Of a stretch of 64,000 bases of DNA, positions 47,191 through 58,677 are shown in pieces (the first letter of the stretch is position 1; the number at the start of each line of letters is the position of its first letter). The DNA is from Aplidium turbinatum (lineage: Eukaryota > Chordata > Ascidiacea > Aplousobranchia > Polyclinidae). The position numbers and the translations under genes were made by a program. Under the pieces are notes generated by a model. The model was not told the DNA's origin and searched no databases. It saw only the letters and a list, made by a program, of their open reading frames with translations. The DNA lies in the NCBI GenBank assembly GCA_918807975.1, contig OU964923.1, forward strand, positions 24,471,235 to 24,535,234, given 5' to 3'.

Positions 47191-48794
47191 CTACAAGCAA
47201 ATAAATTTAACCAGGTTCGGAAACTTACGGTACCGGTGTGCAACTTTTTGATAAAGCTTTCGTCACAGAAAATGCAGCCTCTTCAGAATTTGGAAGCAAA
47301 AACATAAAAGTTAATTGAAATTATTTAAAATATTTTTCAATGTCAAACAATTTTCAGAACTCAATTTTGCCTCTAATACGTTTTGTTTTTTATTCTATGT
47401 GTTCAAAGTTATTGGAAACTTGATCTTTTTCCAGACAGTAAAATCTGCCATTTTTAATAACGGGATTTTGCTGTCTGGGTTATCGCTTTTAGAATGTAGG
47501 TTGGTTTTTCAATTCTTTCAGACAAACTAGCGTTGCTTGACCTTACGGTCTTTTTAACTAAAGAACTGCTTAACGCTAAGAAGAACTTAGCTTAGCATTG
47601 TTTAAGTCCTGGTCGATTTCCTGTTGCAGAAAGTTATTCTTAATCTCTTCTTAGTTAAGTTCTGTTTAAGTTTTCAGTCAATGACTTAAGTCTACGTACG
47701 TGACGCATTGCGTAAGAATTTCTTACGTCGTCGCTGATACATCACCGACACTAGACTTGCAAAGCAGCACCTGCGCATACGAAACTTCTAATTCTGGTCA
47801 TTTTTATGCTGTAACATAGCATCTTTTCACATATAAACTAGGTGGGCAATTGCCCACCTAGTCCCTTTGCTTGCCCCCCTAGCCCTTTCTTTGCCCACCT
47901 AGTTTGAAACTAGGTGGGCAATTTTTAAGACCTAATTTTTGTTTAAGTTAGATCCAAGTTAAAGAATGAACAGCTAAATGGAAAGCTTCAGCATACATTT
48001 AGAACTTATCAGCCTACCTTTGACTTTACTTATAATATCCTTAATGTTCCATTCAAGCAGATTAATTATTATCAATTTGTGTTGTGAGTAGCCTACCTCA
48101 TATTTTGTGTGAGATTCTAAATGTCTGAATTACCGAAGTTTGTTTCCTGATTTTCATTAAAATAAAATACCATCAGCTCTTTAGAATCATCTAATTCTGC
48201 AAAGATTTAACTCTTGTACTATCTTAGCAGTTGTGTTTCATATACTGTATTATCATCGTTGTTTCTTTTATGGCTATTATCATAGTTGTTTCTTTTTACT
48301 GTAGTACAAGAGACCTCTGCAACTAAATGTCGCTAGGTTAAATTTTATTAGATTACACAGGCCAACAAAAAAGATAAAAAATTTTGTGTCTGCAATGTAA
48401 GATGTGATTTAGGGTACCGTATTGTTCCAGACAATTGTTCACCTAATCAAACGTCATATAAAAACCGTTATGGTCTACTTAACCTAGCTGGCATCTTACG
48501 TCATGGAAATTGCTAGAAAATGTCCAAATATTGCACCATCGTTCGGAAGACCTTATGAAGAATTGCATCAGCCGCTTTGAACACCTGTTTGAATGACTTC
48601 ATAATTGTCTTTCATTGTTGCGTCACAGTACTGCGTACGTGAGTTTGAGATATTGCAAATCATTCTGGTTATTCTTAAAATTGTTTGTTGGAAGTCAGTC
48701 GCATATTTAACTGTTTACTTGGTGCTTACTAGCTGGACAAATTTTCCGTCTTTTAACCAAGTAATCTGTTCTGTAGTGACAAGTTTTAGTGGTG
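47191..48794. other. Non-coding stretch with TTAAG-rich and palindromic patches
   Basis: From 47540 to 47760 TTAAG-type words are dense and CCTGTTGCAGAAAG at 47621 resembles the start of Harbinger-type elements. From 47807 to 47921 a hairpin cluster follows, listed separately. The remainder shows no coding motif. Confidence 0.5.
47837..47921. repeat. Cluster of perfect palindromes built on GCCCACCTAGT
   Basis: A 26-bp perfect palindrome centred on CAATTG (47837-47862) and a 31-bp palindrome with a single central base (47891-47921) share the arm ACTAGGTGGGCAA. The neighbouring GCATCTTTTCACA phrase and one arm recur inverted near 58900-58940. Confidence 0.85.
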
Positions 48795-48975
48795 TACGGC
48801 GTTGCATTCCATTTTCGACAGCCAGGTGGCTAATTTTACAGAAATACAAATTTGAATAGACGTTTCAAAGGAGTGTTTCCTTTTCGGTCATTACATGCAG
48901 ACGAACGGATTCGGGAATCTTATGTTACAATTTTCCCACGAAGAGATTATGGTTTACCGCTGTGACCACGTTATA
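48795..48975 (+). repeat. Dispersed repeat of about 180 bp, copy 2
   Basis: The inverted match of 25680-25865, beginning GTACGGCGTTGC and running through AGAGATTATGGTTTACC. Its ends are not obviously repeated, so the class is unknown. Confidence 0.7.
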
Positions 48976-50474
48976 TTGAGGCTGCTGATTTCAAAAGCAC
49001 AGATTTTACCCATCACATCAAGTTTTTGAGATTTTTGCATGATATGTTTTCTCATAATTTGGGCTTTTTGGCCGAATTTTCTCTTACTGTTATCGTTTTG
49101 TAAAGACCTTATGAGCCAATAGTGTTTGAAAATTTGTCATAATCATGGAAATGATTTTATTTTGTAACATTTGGAGATGTATGATGACACCATGACCATT
49201 GGGGTGACCGACCTATCTTCAGAAGGTAGGCCTACTAGTCAGAAGACCCCCTAGCTAGATAGTCCACTGGTCAAAAAAGTCACATAGACCGTCTGTCTAG
49301 TCGACCATCTGTCTATGGTAGACCATACAACTTATGTATCTTCTGAGAACTGTCTATAAACCACCCCTTACAGGCAGGGTTACATTCACGTTGTCAGTAC
49401 CACTCCACTTTTGATATATAACATCGGTTATATCTTTTTTGCTGAACGTGGATATTTAAGCTTATGTGAAACTTGTGTATAACTCATTCTTTTTTGAATT
49501 TTCATGTATTCAGATTTTTTCATATTATCAAGGTGTTAATTCTGTTTGTGGTGTGAATAAGTATAGCAGGATGGCATCTTCAAGGAGAAAATGTGAAAAT
49601 GACCCTGATGTTTTTTGTTACATATGTGGCAGTTATGTGTTCCTAACCAAAGGCAAACCATAACAATTTTTGTGAAACAAGCATATCTTGCATACTTTAA
49701 AATTCGCCTGGGTGATCAGGACAAATCATGGGCTCCACATACTGCATGTAAAGCTTGTGTGGAAAACCTAAGACGATAGATCAATGGAAATCCTAAATCA
49801 ACTGACAACATTCACGAAAATCATGCAAGCGAAAGTTTGTCCCAGAGTAACGTTTCCCAAAACTGCATGTGAATTTTCTTTTTTCAGTAGAACTGAACCT
49901 ATTTTTAAGTGTCTATTCTATTCAATTTCTACAATTTTATTTTTCTTTGCTGGCGCAAACATATAGCGAATGGCATTACAGACACACAACTGTAGCACCA
50001 ACAAAAAGACAAGATGGCAAAATCAAAAGGTTTAAAATATGCATTGGAGATTTGCACAGCCACCAAACCTACTTCTTAACACGAAAAAAATAACAATGTA
50101 GCCTACTCTTGTAAAAAAAAGAACATTGAACGTTTAGTGTTAGCAGATAAACTTTGAAGAATTGGGTTCAAGTTACCAGACGTCAATAAAATAAAATAAA
50201 ACAGGTCTTGAAATACCTCAATGTTTTCATTAATATTATATTTGTAGCTATGTCTTGTGTAGACTTTATCGTGATGAATTTAGACTTTATCGCAGACCTT
50301 GTTGACAAAAATGGGTTCAAATTCCATGAAACGCCATATAGTCTACCAGTACCAATACAGATCAGGAGTCGATTTTACCAATTTTTACCAAAAAAGCATA
50401 CAGATATCATGAAATCCTGATGTGATACAAAAAATCTGATGTGATTTTTGAATTCAGCACCCAAAATATACCCT
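48976..50474 (+). pseudogene. Non-coding stretch with a broken cysteine-rich mobile-element frame (49571-49790)
   Basis: The plus strand at 49571 opens MASSRRKCENDPDVFCYICG, with a CxxC pair. A little further on a segment, GDQDKSWAPHTACKACVENL, carries another. This layout resembles cysteine-rich frames found beside many invertebrate mobile elements, but I cannot name the family. The copy is broken. The rest of the stretch is AT-rich; a direct repeat of GAATTTAGACTTTATCG-like phrases near 50270-50295 is the only other item seen. Confidence 0.45.
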
Positions 50475-50499
50475 CCCAGTAAACATTGATTGTTGGGGC

Positions 50500-51090
50500 A
50501 ACATTGGCAAGAAGTTGGCCGCAACATTGGCAAGATGCAGACGCCAACATTGGCAAGATGTTTTATGCACCATTTGGATGCATCTGGCCAGCGTTGGCGT
50601 CTGCATCTTGCCACCGTTGGCTTCTGCATTTTGCCAACATTGGATTATGCATCTTGCCAACGCTGGCTTCTGCATCTTGCCAACATTGGCTTCTGCATCT
50701 TGCCAACGGTGGCAAAATGTTTTATGCACCATTTGGATGCATCTGGCCAGCGTTGGCGTCTGCATCTTGCCAACGCTGGCTTCTGCATCTTGCCAACGTT
50801 GGCTTCTGCATCTAGCCAACATTGGCTTCTGCATCTTGCCAACGTTGGCAAAATGTTTTATGCACCATTTGGATGCATCTTGCCAGCGTTGGCGTATGCA
50901 TCTTGCCACCGTTGGCGTCTGCATCTAGCCAACGTCGACTTCTGCATCTAGCCAACGTTGGCTTCTGTATCTTGCCAACGTTGGCAAAATGTTTTATGCA
51001 CCATTTTGCTTCATCTTGCCAACGTTGGCATCTGTATCTGGCCAACGTTGGCAAGATGGCTTGTGCACCATTTTGCTTCATCTGGCGCCT
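50500..51090. repeat. 23-bp palindromic tandem array (GCCAACGTTGGC), copy 2
   Basis: Same unit and same higher-order breaks (TTTTATGCACCATTTGGATG) as at 35690-36240, here slightly longer. Linker variants GCGTCTGCATCT and GCTTCTGCATCT alternate. Six-frame openness is a property of the 23-bp period and does not indicate genes. Confidence 0.93.
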
Positions 51091-51542
51091 AAATTCTGGT
51101 TGATTTTTATGCACCATGATGCTGCTTCATCTGATCTATTGATTATTGTGATGCCCGCGCTTTGACCAAGGTTGGCCATGCGAAGCAAGCTGGTGCATAA
51201 AACATCTGAACAGCATTGGCATCTACATTTGCCAAACGTCTCTGTACTTAAACCTCGCTTATCACCAAAAGTTTATTGTTGAACCTAGCTAATCCTTGGG
51301 CGAAAGAACAGCAGCAACACGGATTTATAAGGAACACTTCTCCCTTTGTGACAAAGCAAAGTAACAGCCGAGCTTCGTATATTTTCACATTTATTAGAAA
51401 CAAGCCACATCAAATCGTATTGATAGATGGAGATTCATTGCACATCAGCAGCTTTTTTTTGTGTATCTTTATCATTGTGAATTCCTGCGAATGAAACAAA
51501 AATATTTAATTCAAGAGGGCTGTTTGGCAACAGTGTAGGAAT

Positions 51543-52228
51543 CATAGGCGTAGCCAGGGGGGAAAAAGGGGCCATGCCCCCCCAAATTTTCAAACTTTGG
51601 ATTCCGAAGTTGAGCCCTTTGTTGAAAATGCAATAAAGTTTGTAGAAATTTATATCGTTTTCCAAGACATCTGGCTATTAACACCCCCAAGGACTTGTTT
51701 TAGACACACAGAAAGACACCAATAAATTTTCCAAATCGTAAATCGCCCAAAATTTACTCGATTTACATTTCTTTGAACTAATTTGTGGAAGCAATTTCAG
51801 AATGGCTTACTCTGTTGGGCTTTTGTGTAGTTATTGAGTTTTTGTTTAGCTGTGTTTTTGGTGTTCTCTAATTTAGCCGCAGTTTTTGCCAGTTCGTGTG
51901 TAAGAGCTATCTTTAATAAGTTAATAGCTGTTTATCTGCTAATAAATTTCATACAAATATTACCCTAAAAGTGTTTTCAGAAAGCGCTATAATCCATTAT
52001 TTGAGTGTAATTTTTCAAAAATTTTCCTGGGGAGCATGCCCCCGGACCCCCTTAGAATACGCGTGCCTTCGGCACGCTCTAACCCCGCTACCAGTTTTAT
52101 TGCTTCAACCCACCAGGATACGCCACTGCACATCAAGTGGCGATGGCTTTAAATCAAACACTTTGTTGTTTTCTTCAATTCATCAAATATTTGGCCCCCC
52201 CCAAAACATTTTTCTGGCTACGCCACTG
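51543..52228. mobile_element. hAT-type MITE (CAGTGGCGTAGCC family), 686 bp
   Basis: It is inserted in large element copy 2. Copy 1 gives the empty site near 37780 (CAACAGTGTAGAATTTTG). The ends CATAGGCGTAGCCAGG and CTGGCTACGCCACTG are flanked by near-identical duplications (tgtaggaa, tgtaggat). Inside, 52040-52135 repeats a G/C-rich terminus ending GGATACGCCACTG, which suggests a composite or doubled right end. Confidence 0.82.
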
Positions 52229-53119
52229 TGTAGGATTTTGATCAGTTGTCGTTCAGGATACTACGAAGTTAATTGACAATCTGCAATATCAATGTAATAT
52301 CCCTCTCTCCAACGTGCGTGACAAAAAACTTATCATTCGATTCTGCGCCACGCAGAGCAATAATCAAGTTCCAATACATTCTAATTGCGTGTACAGTAGT
52401 TATTCAACAACTAAAGCAACACATGCGCTGTTGTCTTTCAAACATATAACAAGCTCACCAAAAGTTAGTTTTTGCCGTTTTCAGCCACCTTGCCTGTCTT
52501 TCCAATTTCGAAATCACTCTGAAACTCTTCATCAATTTGCTGCACGGCAGCAGCTTTGTCGTGCGCCATCACCATGTCTAATCATGAAAGTAAAAAAAGA
52601 AGTGTTAAATCAGTATATAAATGCCGACATAGCCTACTAACCACCATGTTCGTTGTTCACATCAATGCGAATACACCACTAAAACATTTTCATACATTAC
52701 TCAATACTCTTCACAATTAAATCATACATTAATCAAAAGAACAAAATGGCATAGTTATGACATAATCATTCAGTCGTAGTAAAAACATTTATCCGTACTC
52801 ACCAAGAACAATCTTTTTCAGATTCTTTTTTAAACAATCAAACGAGTGCTTAGACTTCACGACGTTTTTTTTTTCTTTCTTTTTTCTCGACATGACTTGA
52901 ACTGTGTTGTGTTCGATAATAATAGTTGGTAATAAGTCCACTGATACAATCGCTTGCATTTTTGCCAACAGCTTGACTTAAATTTGCCACCTACAAAATG
53001 TAAATCGAATGTAATGACAGGGGTTTCATCCATCATATTAAAAAGCTTCAGCACTTGTTACAGAAATTTTCGACTGTTACAAATGACAGCCAACGTTTAA
53101 AGTTTATTTTGGGATTCCA

Positions 53120-53219
53120 GTCGTCTGTTTTGTTGCGTATGTAGGTCGCAGTGTAGGCTACTGTAGGCTATGTTGTCGAAATGGGCGCAAAATAAAACAT
53201 GTTATTATTATTATTATTC
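53120..53219 (+). mobile_element. Truncated SINE tail inserted in large element copy 2
   Basis: The segment ends AATAAAACATGTTATTATTA, the same type of tail as the SINE at 11120-11378. Its site is uninterrupted in copy 1 near 39515. ATTC(C/A)A(G/A)T-like sequence on both sides may be the target duplication. Only about 100 bp of the 3' end remains. Confidence 0.55.
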
Positions 53220-54345
53220 AGTTGACGGCAATGAAAGCTACATTTGCAAATACTCTACAACCATCACAGACCTATCCACACGACATAAAAATACAAACAC
53301 ATTCAAGCAGTCAGGCAAACACTGCCGGAGCAGCAAAATCAAAGATTGAGCAGAACCCTACACATGTTGTGGGACATCACAAGCTCTGCTACTTTGCTGA
53401 TATCTTCTTAGCACTCATCTAGAAGCACTGGCACTAAATTTGTCACGAGAATATTTCATATGAAAGTTTTCCATTGGTCATTGAGTTTTATAACTTCCTC
53501 TAAATTGAGTTTTATAACTTTCTTTAAATTGTGTAAACGTAGCCTATAGTGACAAAAACGACTTTACACAATTATTTCAGGTTCAATGAATAAAAGACAT
53601 TCACTTACCAGGTTTTCATAAACATTGTCGTAATTAAGTCATTCCTATAGTTTCATTTTGATCATTTCTAAAACTTCTTTCGGCCGTAATAGGCCTATCT
53701 CAATTGAATTCGATTTTTTATATTTTCGATGCAAGAAGCGAAAATTCCTCTTAGCGCTGTTCACATAAGCATTGTGCTTTCGGCTCTCCACGTAATTGTG
53801 TATTGAGCACAACCGCCATGCTTGAACAGTCGAAGTGAATCGAGTGACGTCATAATCCCTTTAGCAAAGGATTACGTCATGGCCTTTGTCTTCCTTCATA
53901 AAAAAAAACCAAGTTCTTCTGCTAAATTGCATCTCCTGACGTTGATATAACACATCGCCGCATTCTAAAGCTTTGTTGCCTCTTTCACTTCAACGCGTCA
54001 TATTGCCCAGTCAAAGTTTAAGTAGTGACGTCATAATGGAGTTTTCACAACAATTATTGTGCCTGCAGTATTGTTCTATGCACCGCGAGAGGAGAAAAAA
54101 CGATTCGCCGGATCGTTGAAAGTAAAAGTAGCGATCGTTTTGTGAAATCTCGCTTTAAGAAATTGAGGAGAGATTTCGACGCAACATGACTGCTCCTGAA
54201 GCTGGCCTATTGTGCAAGCTTTGCTACATTTAAAGTAAAGACGCCCCTTTGTTGGCGACACGAGAATCTCACCCACGTGGTCAAAATCAGACAGTGAGCG
54301 AGGCTGCTCTCAGAACAAAATCAACAAGTGATACTGCATCAATCG

Positions 54346-54747
54346 ATTTTTTTTTACATTGATTCAGCGTCTGCACACAGGTCAGCAGCGCGGCGGCAGT
54401 GCAGCCGCAACTCAACGATTACATGATCACCACAATCATGCTGCTGTGTCGAGCGCTACTAAACATCAACAAGTGAATTCGATTAAGCTTACAAGTTGTT
54501 TTAAATTTTCTTGAACTGCACGCAAATTTTGAGGTTAGTCCTGAAAAAATGTTTTCAAAAATATTACAACACATTTTAGTATAGTTAAACTTGAAAATTA
54601 AAAAAGCTTTTGTTGAACACAAGAAAAAAATGAAGACCTGGCAACTTGAATTAGCAACCACGTTTTTAAGTTTATCGCTTGTTAGTTACCTTACCAACGT
54701 CTGCAGACGTTGAATCAATGTAAAAAGAACGGATTATGCTAGTTGGG
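54346..54747. mobile_element. Expanded palindromic family P element, about 400 bp
   Basis: The left arm TTTTTACATTGATTCAGCG and the right arm CGTTGAATCAATGTAAAAA plus TATGCTAGTTGGG match the family P hairpin, but about 330 bp lie between the arms. CGTCTGCAGACG is complete on the right. It may be the longer parent of the 80-bp copies. The interior encodes nothing recognisable. Confidence 0.6.
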
Positions 54748-55006
54748 TATTGGAGACGCCAAAGCCTAAACTTTCTGGAAGTGTTCTCTGAATCACAAGA
54801 CATTTATTGCACTAAATTATCTGAAGCAATTGAATATGAACAAACGATTTTTATCATGGCGTTGTTGGTACAAGAATACGGTATGCGAAAGAAACTGTGT
54901 TTTTCCACTAAACCACATGAGTCATTTAGTTAAAGAGTCATTTTATTGTTGGCTATTATTATTTTCAAAGAATAAATCCAGTGAAGCTGAAATGAAGTAG
55001 CCAACG

Positions 55007-56766
55007 TTGCAATTGTTTATTTTGTAGAAACGCGTAGGGCGAATGGAAACTTTAAACTGGTTCGGTATCAAGCACGTTATCGCGTTCGCGTTTTGTTGCT
55101 CCTACCTTTTTCTAGACCTCTGCTCCGTTTGGCATAAACAAACTTGGCAAACTGTTGGCTACACTTTTGACCAACGCTGGTTTTAAATATTCATAGTATA
55201 CTTGTACGGTATCAGAAAATAATAACAGCATTGATAGCCTATTATAAAAATGTAAAATTGTAGCAAAATCATGGTATACATTTGCATAATTTTAAAGAAA
55301 ACACCGAAATTGTTATGAATTGGCACAACGCTGGCAATGCTTCTGACCGATGTTAGCCAACCACACAACTGTGTTTTAAAGCAATACCACATGAAAAGAG
55401 GTTTGTGTTAGTAATTTTAAAGATTAAAACAAATAAACCTGAAATAAAATCTTTGAGACCTTTTTGAACGCATGATAAGAAATAAGTTATTGAAATTGAT
55501 GGCGTATTGTTGGCAACATGTTGGACATAATTGCCAATCTTGTGCCCTCACATCCAGCATATAGCCGACATTGCAATTGTTTATTTTGTGGAAACGTGTA
55601 GGGCAAATGGAAACATAAACTGTTTCAGTATCAAGCACGGAATCACGTTCACGTTTCTGTTGCTCCTACCTTTTTCTAGACCTCTGCTCCGTTTGGTATA
55701 AACAAACTGAAATGAAACTACCTTGTTGGCAAACCGTTGGCTACACTTCTGACCAACGCTGGTTTTAAATATTCATAGTATACTTGTACGGTATTATAAA
55801 AACAATAACAGCATTGATAGCCTATTATAAAAATGTAAAATTGTAGCAAAATCATGGTATACATTTGCATAATTTTAAAGAAAACACCGAAATTGTTATG
55901 AATTGGCACAACGCTGGCAATGCTTCTGACCGATGTTAGCCAACCACACAACTGTGTTTTGAAGCAATACCACATGAAATGAAGTTTGTGTTAGTAATTT
56001 TAAAGATTAAAACAAATAAACCTGAAATAAAATCTTTGAGACCTTTTTGAACGCATGATAAGAAATAAGTTATTGAAACTGATGGCGTATTGTTGGCAAC
56101 ATGTTGGACATAATTGCCAATCTTGTGCTCTCACATCCAGCATATAGCCGACGTTGCAATTGTTTATTTTGTGGAAACGTGTAGGGCTAATGGAAAGTTT
56201 AAACTGTTTGGGTATCAAGCACGGAATCACGTTCGCGTTTTGTTGCTACAGCCTTTTTCTAGACCTCTGCTCAGTTTGGCATAAACAAACTGAAATGAAA
56301 CTACTTTGTTGGCAAAGCATTGGCTACTCTTCTGACCAACGCTGGTCTTAAGTATTCATAGTATACTTGTACGGTATCAGAAAATAATAACAGCATTGAT
56401 AGCCTATTATAAAAATGTAAAATTGTGGCAAAATGATGGTATACATTTGCATAATTTTGAAGAAAACACCGAAATTGTTATGAATTGGCACAACGCTGGC
56501 AATGCTTCTGACCGATGTCAGCCAATCACACAACTGTGTTTTGAAGCAATACCACATGAAAAGAGGTTTGTGTTAGTATTTTTACAGTTTAAAACAAATA
56601 AACCTGAAACAAAATCTTTAAGACCTTTTTGAACGCATAATAAGAAGTATTGAAATTGTTGGCGTAATGTTGGCAATGTTGGCAAAATGTTGGACAAAAT
56701 TGCCAGCCTTGTGCCAACATACCCAGCATATAGCCGACGCTGGCCCAGCAATCAATGTTTGCTGGG
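55007..56766. repeat. Tandem right-arm units of 564 and 583 bp in large element copy 2
   Basis: TTGCAATTGTTTATTTTGT begins units at 55007, 55571 and 56154, and each unit runs through a CAAGCACG phrase, GACCTCTGCTC, ATTCATAGTATACTTGTACG and TGTTATGAATTGGCACAACG. The last unit ends at the terminal inverted repeat. Copy 1 has one such unit plus a shorter partial, so the array grew after the two copies separated. No coding sequence was found. Confidence 0.88.
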
Positions 56767-56817
56767 CTAGAAAGACATTTACTATGCTGACACAAAAAGT
56801 GTGTTGGCTTGTGTTAT

Positions 56818-58669
56818 CAGTAGCGCACCCAGAAAAAAATTTAGGGGGGGGGGCTAATTCAGAAATACAGGCCGAGTGATTTGCGACAATAGTGACAGTG
56901 ACAATAGGTCAATACCCTTCCCTTTGATTAATACGGTATTTAAAAGCACTTACAATCCACCGGTTGCCGATACATCAGTATGCGTTCTCTCAATCAGAAT
57001 AGAAGTTGGCCTAGTGAACCCCATGTTCAGGCGTGGATCTAGGGTTTTTTTTCGGGAGGGGGGGGGCAGAAAATTTAAAAATCAATTAAAAAGAAAGAAA
57101 AAGATAAAACAGATATGAAAAATGATACTACCACATATACGATATGCTATAAAATAGACATTAGAACAGCTATTTTCATCAATTGTGAATGTTTAAAAAA
57201 TAAATTTTGCTTGAATAAAAATTGCTAAGCATGCAAAGTAAACTTGAAATTTGGTTTAAAACCCTGTATACAGTGTCCATGATCAATTGGATATTTGTAT
57301 GTTTGCAGGCTTTTACGGTAATTGATTGAAATTATAATGAAGACTAAAAACTGTAAAACAGCCATTCAAGGTTTCAGATTGTTTCCACTGACGTCATTTG
57401 GTTCAACGTTGGTAGCTCAGTCAGCTGAGTCAGCTTCAACAAATGTTGCCATTAAAATGTATTTGAAGTTGTATCAAAGAAAATTACGAAGTCTGATCGA
57501 TGGATAGTTTCAACCATATTAATAACAAAAAATTATCCCCCTTCCCCTCCCCGGGATTAGTTAAGTCCGCCGTGGGACTAAGATCAGCTGTTTAGAAGCA
57601 TATCAAACCATTTGATGCGGAAACATACAATTTCAACAATTCCTTACAAAATTTCGGGGGGGGGCCCTTGGACCCCCTCCATAAATCCGCGCCTGTCCAT
57701 GCTAATAGCACAATCAGCATCCTCATCCCTACGTCCATTCTCGCAATCTTCTATAGATCTCAATTTTTTTGTCATGTATGACAAAATAGAATTAGCTTTC
57801 CGTTTGCCAACACAAATAAGTGCAAAAACAACAATTAGTACGAAAACAGTTTGAAACAAAATACTAATTTTGTAAACAGTAAATTTGATGTGGACGTTTT
57901 TCCTACTTACAAAACATTCAAATTTAGTTCGTATTTTCAATTAAAGTCCCAGACGCCTTCGTCTCTCTGCTCAAATGTCGTACACAGTTTTACAGGCCCG
58001 TGTGATTCGGCATTGACGTACGGTAGCCTAGGCCGACATCGGTATGTCCTCCAGACATTTGACCACGAGAGCACGGGAGCATCTGAACTTTAGGGAGTTA
58101 AAGAAAAGTGTCATCAAAGACCATATCATGGAGTGTTCTTTTTGCACTGGTCGAAAATTCTCTGCCGACTCATTTAAAATTTTACTCAAAAGCAAATCCC
58201 AATTTGACACCAAAATTCACTGTTATGGTAGGAAGCACTGTTAATCAAACGCTACAACCAAATTTAAACAAACAATCATTTGCTGGAGGCGCGTCCATTC
58301 TCTTCAACATTTACTTGATGTAGCCTATCACGTTCCCTGTGGTGCAAATTTTTTTGTAGCTATTTTATGTAGTTGCCTTTTCCTAATGTAATTTTACCTT
58401 CAAGAACTTGAAATTTATTGCATTTTTATAAATATTTTCAGATTTCTGATGAGGGCTTAAGTTAAACCGAAAACGTTCGACTGTTAAAACTATTTGTAAA
58501 TATGTAAAATATATTGTTGTAATGCTCAGCTCTGTTGTATTGTTGTGTCTTATTTATACCTAACCTGTAAGCAAAAGGTATAAATGGGGAACATACAAAA
58601 AATTCATTTTTGGTGGTGGGTTTGGGGGGGGGCTTCAGCCCCCTTAGCCCCATGCTGGGTGCGCTACAG
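56818..58669. mobile_element. hAT-ended element carrying Penelope GIY-YIG fragment, copy B
   Basis: The ends CAGTAGCGCACCCAG and CTGGGTGCGCTACAG are flanked by the exact duplication tgtgttat at 56810-56817 and 58670-58677. It carries the same cargo as copy A: the minus-strand KRKANSILSYMTKKLRSIED piece (near 57730-57830) and the plus-strand GIY-YIG pieces, including SSRHLTTRAREHLNFREL (58047-58100) and DHIMECSFCTGRKFSADS. Unlike copy A it holds a different MITE, at 57028-57695. Both coding pieces are broken. Confidence 0.86.
57028..57695. mobile_element. hAT-type MITE nested in copy B, inverted relative of 29660-30307
   Basis: The ends CAGGCGTGGATCTAGGG and CATAAATCCGCGCCTG match those of the element at 29660-30307, with internal sequence in the opposite orientation (GTCCGCCGTGGGACTAAGAT). 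Copy A shows the empty site (GAACCCCATGGTATTAG). Flanking duplications are imperfect (cccatgtt, tccatgct), so this insertion is older. Confidence 0.8.
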
Positions 58670-58677
58670 TGTGTTAT

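Larger units (their letters stand above)
50475..56766. mobile_element. Large inverted-repeat element with palindrome array, copy 2
   Basis: It starts CCCAGTAAACATTGATTG at 50475 and ends CAATCAATGTTTGCTGGG at 56766. The backbone is collinear with 35630-43863: palindrome array, then the segment around 51200-51540, then 52230-54000, then the right arm. Differences are independent insertions (51543-52228, about 53120-53219, 54346-54747) and amplification of the right arm into a three-unit tandem. No transposase is visible. No duplication of the target could be defined (left flank ataccct, right flank ctagaaa). Confidence 0.8.

Noticed and set aside
50375-51117. Many overlapping open frames of 70-156 codons on both strands
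   Set aside because: They follow from the 23-bp palindromic repeat, which lacks stop codons in several frames. The products are the same peptide repeated, with no family resemblance.
57322-57507. Possible small protein of 61 codons
   Set aside because: It lies within the nested MITE at 57028-57695, shows no clear motif, and has no counterpart frame in the relative at 29660-30307.
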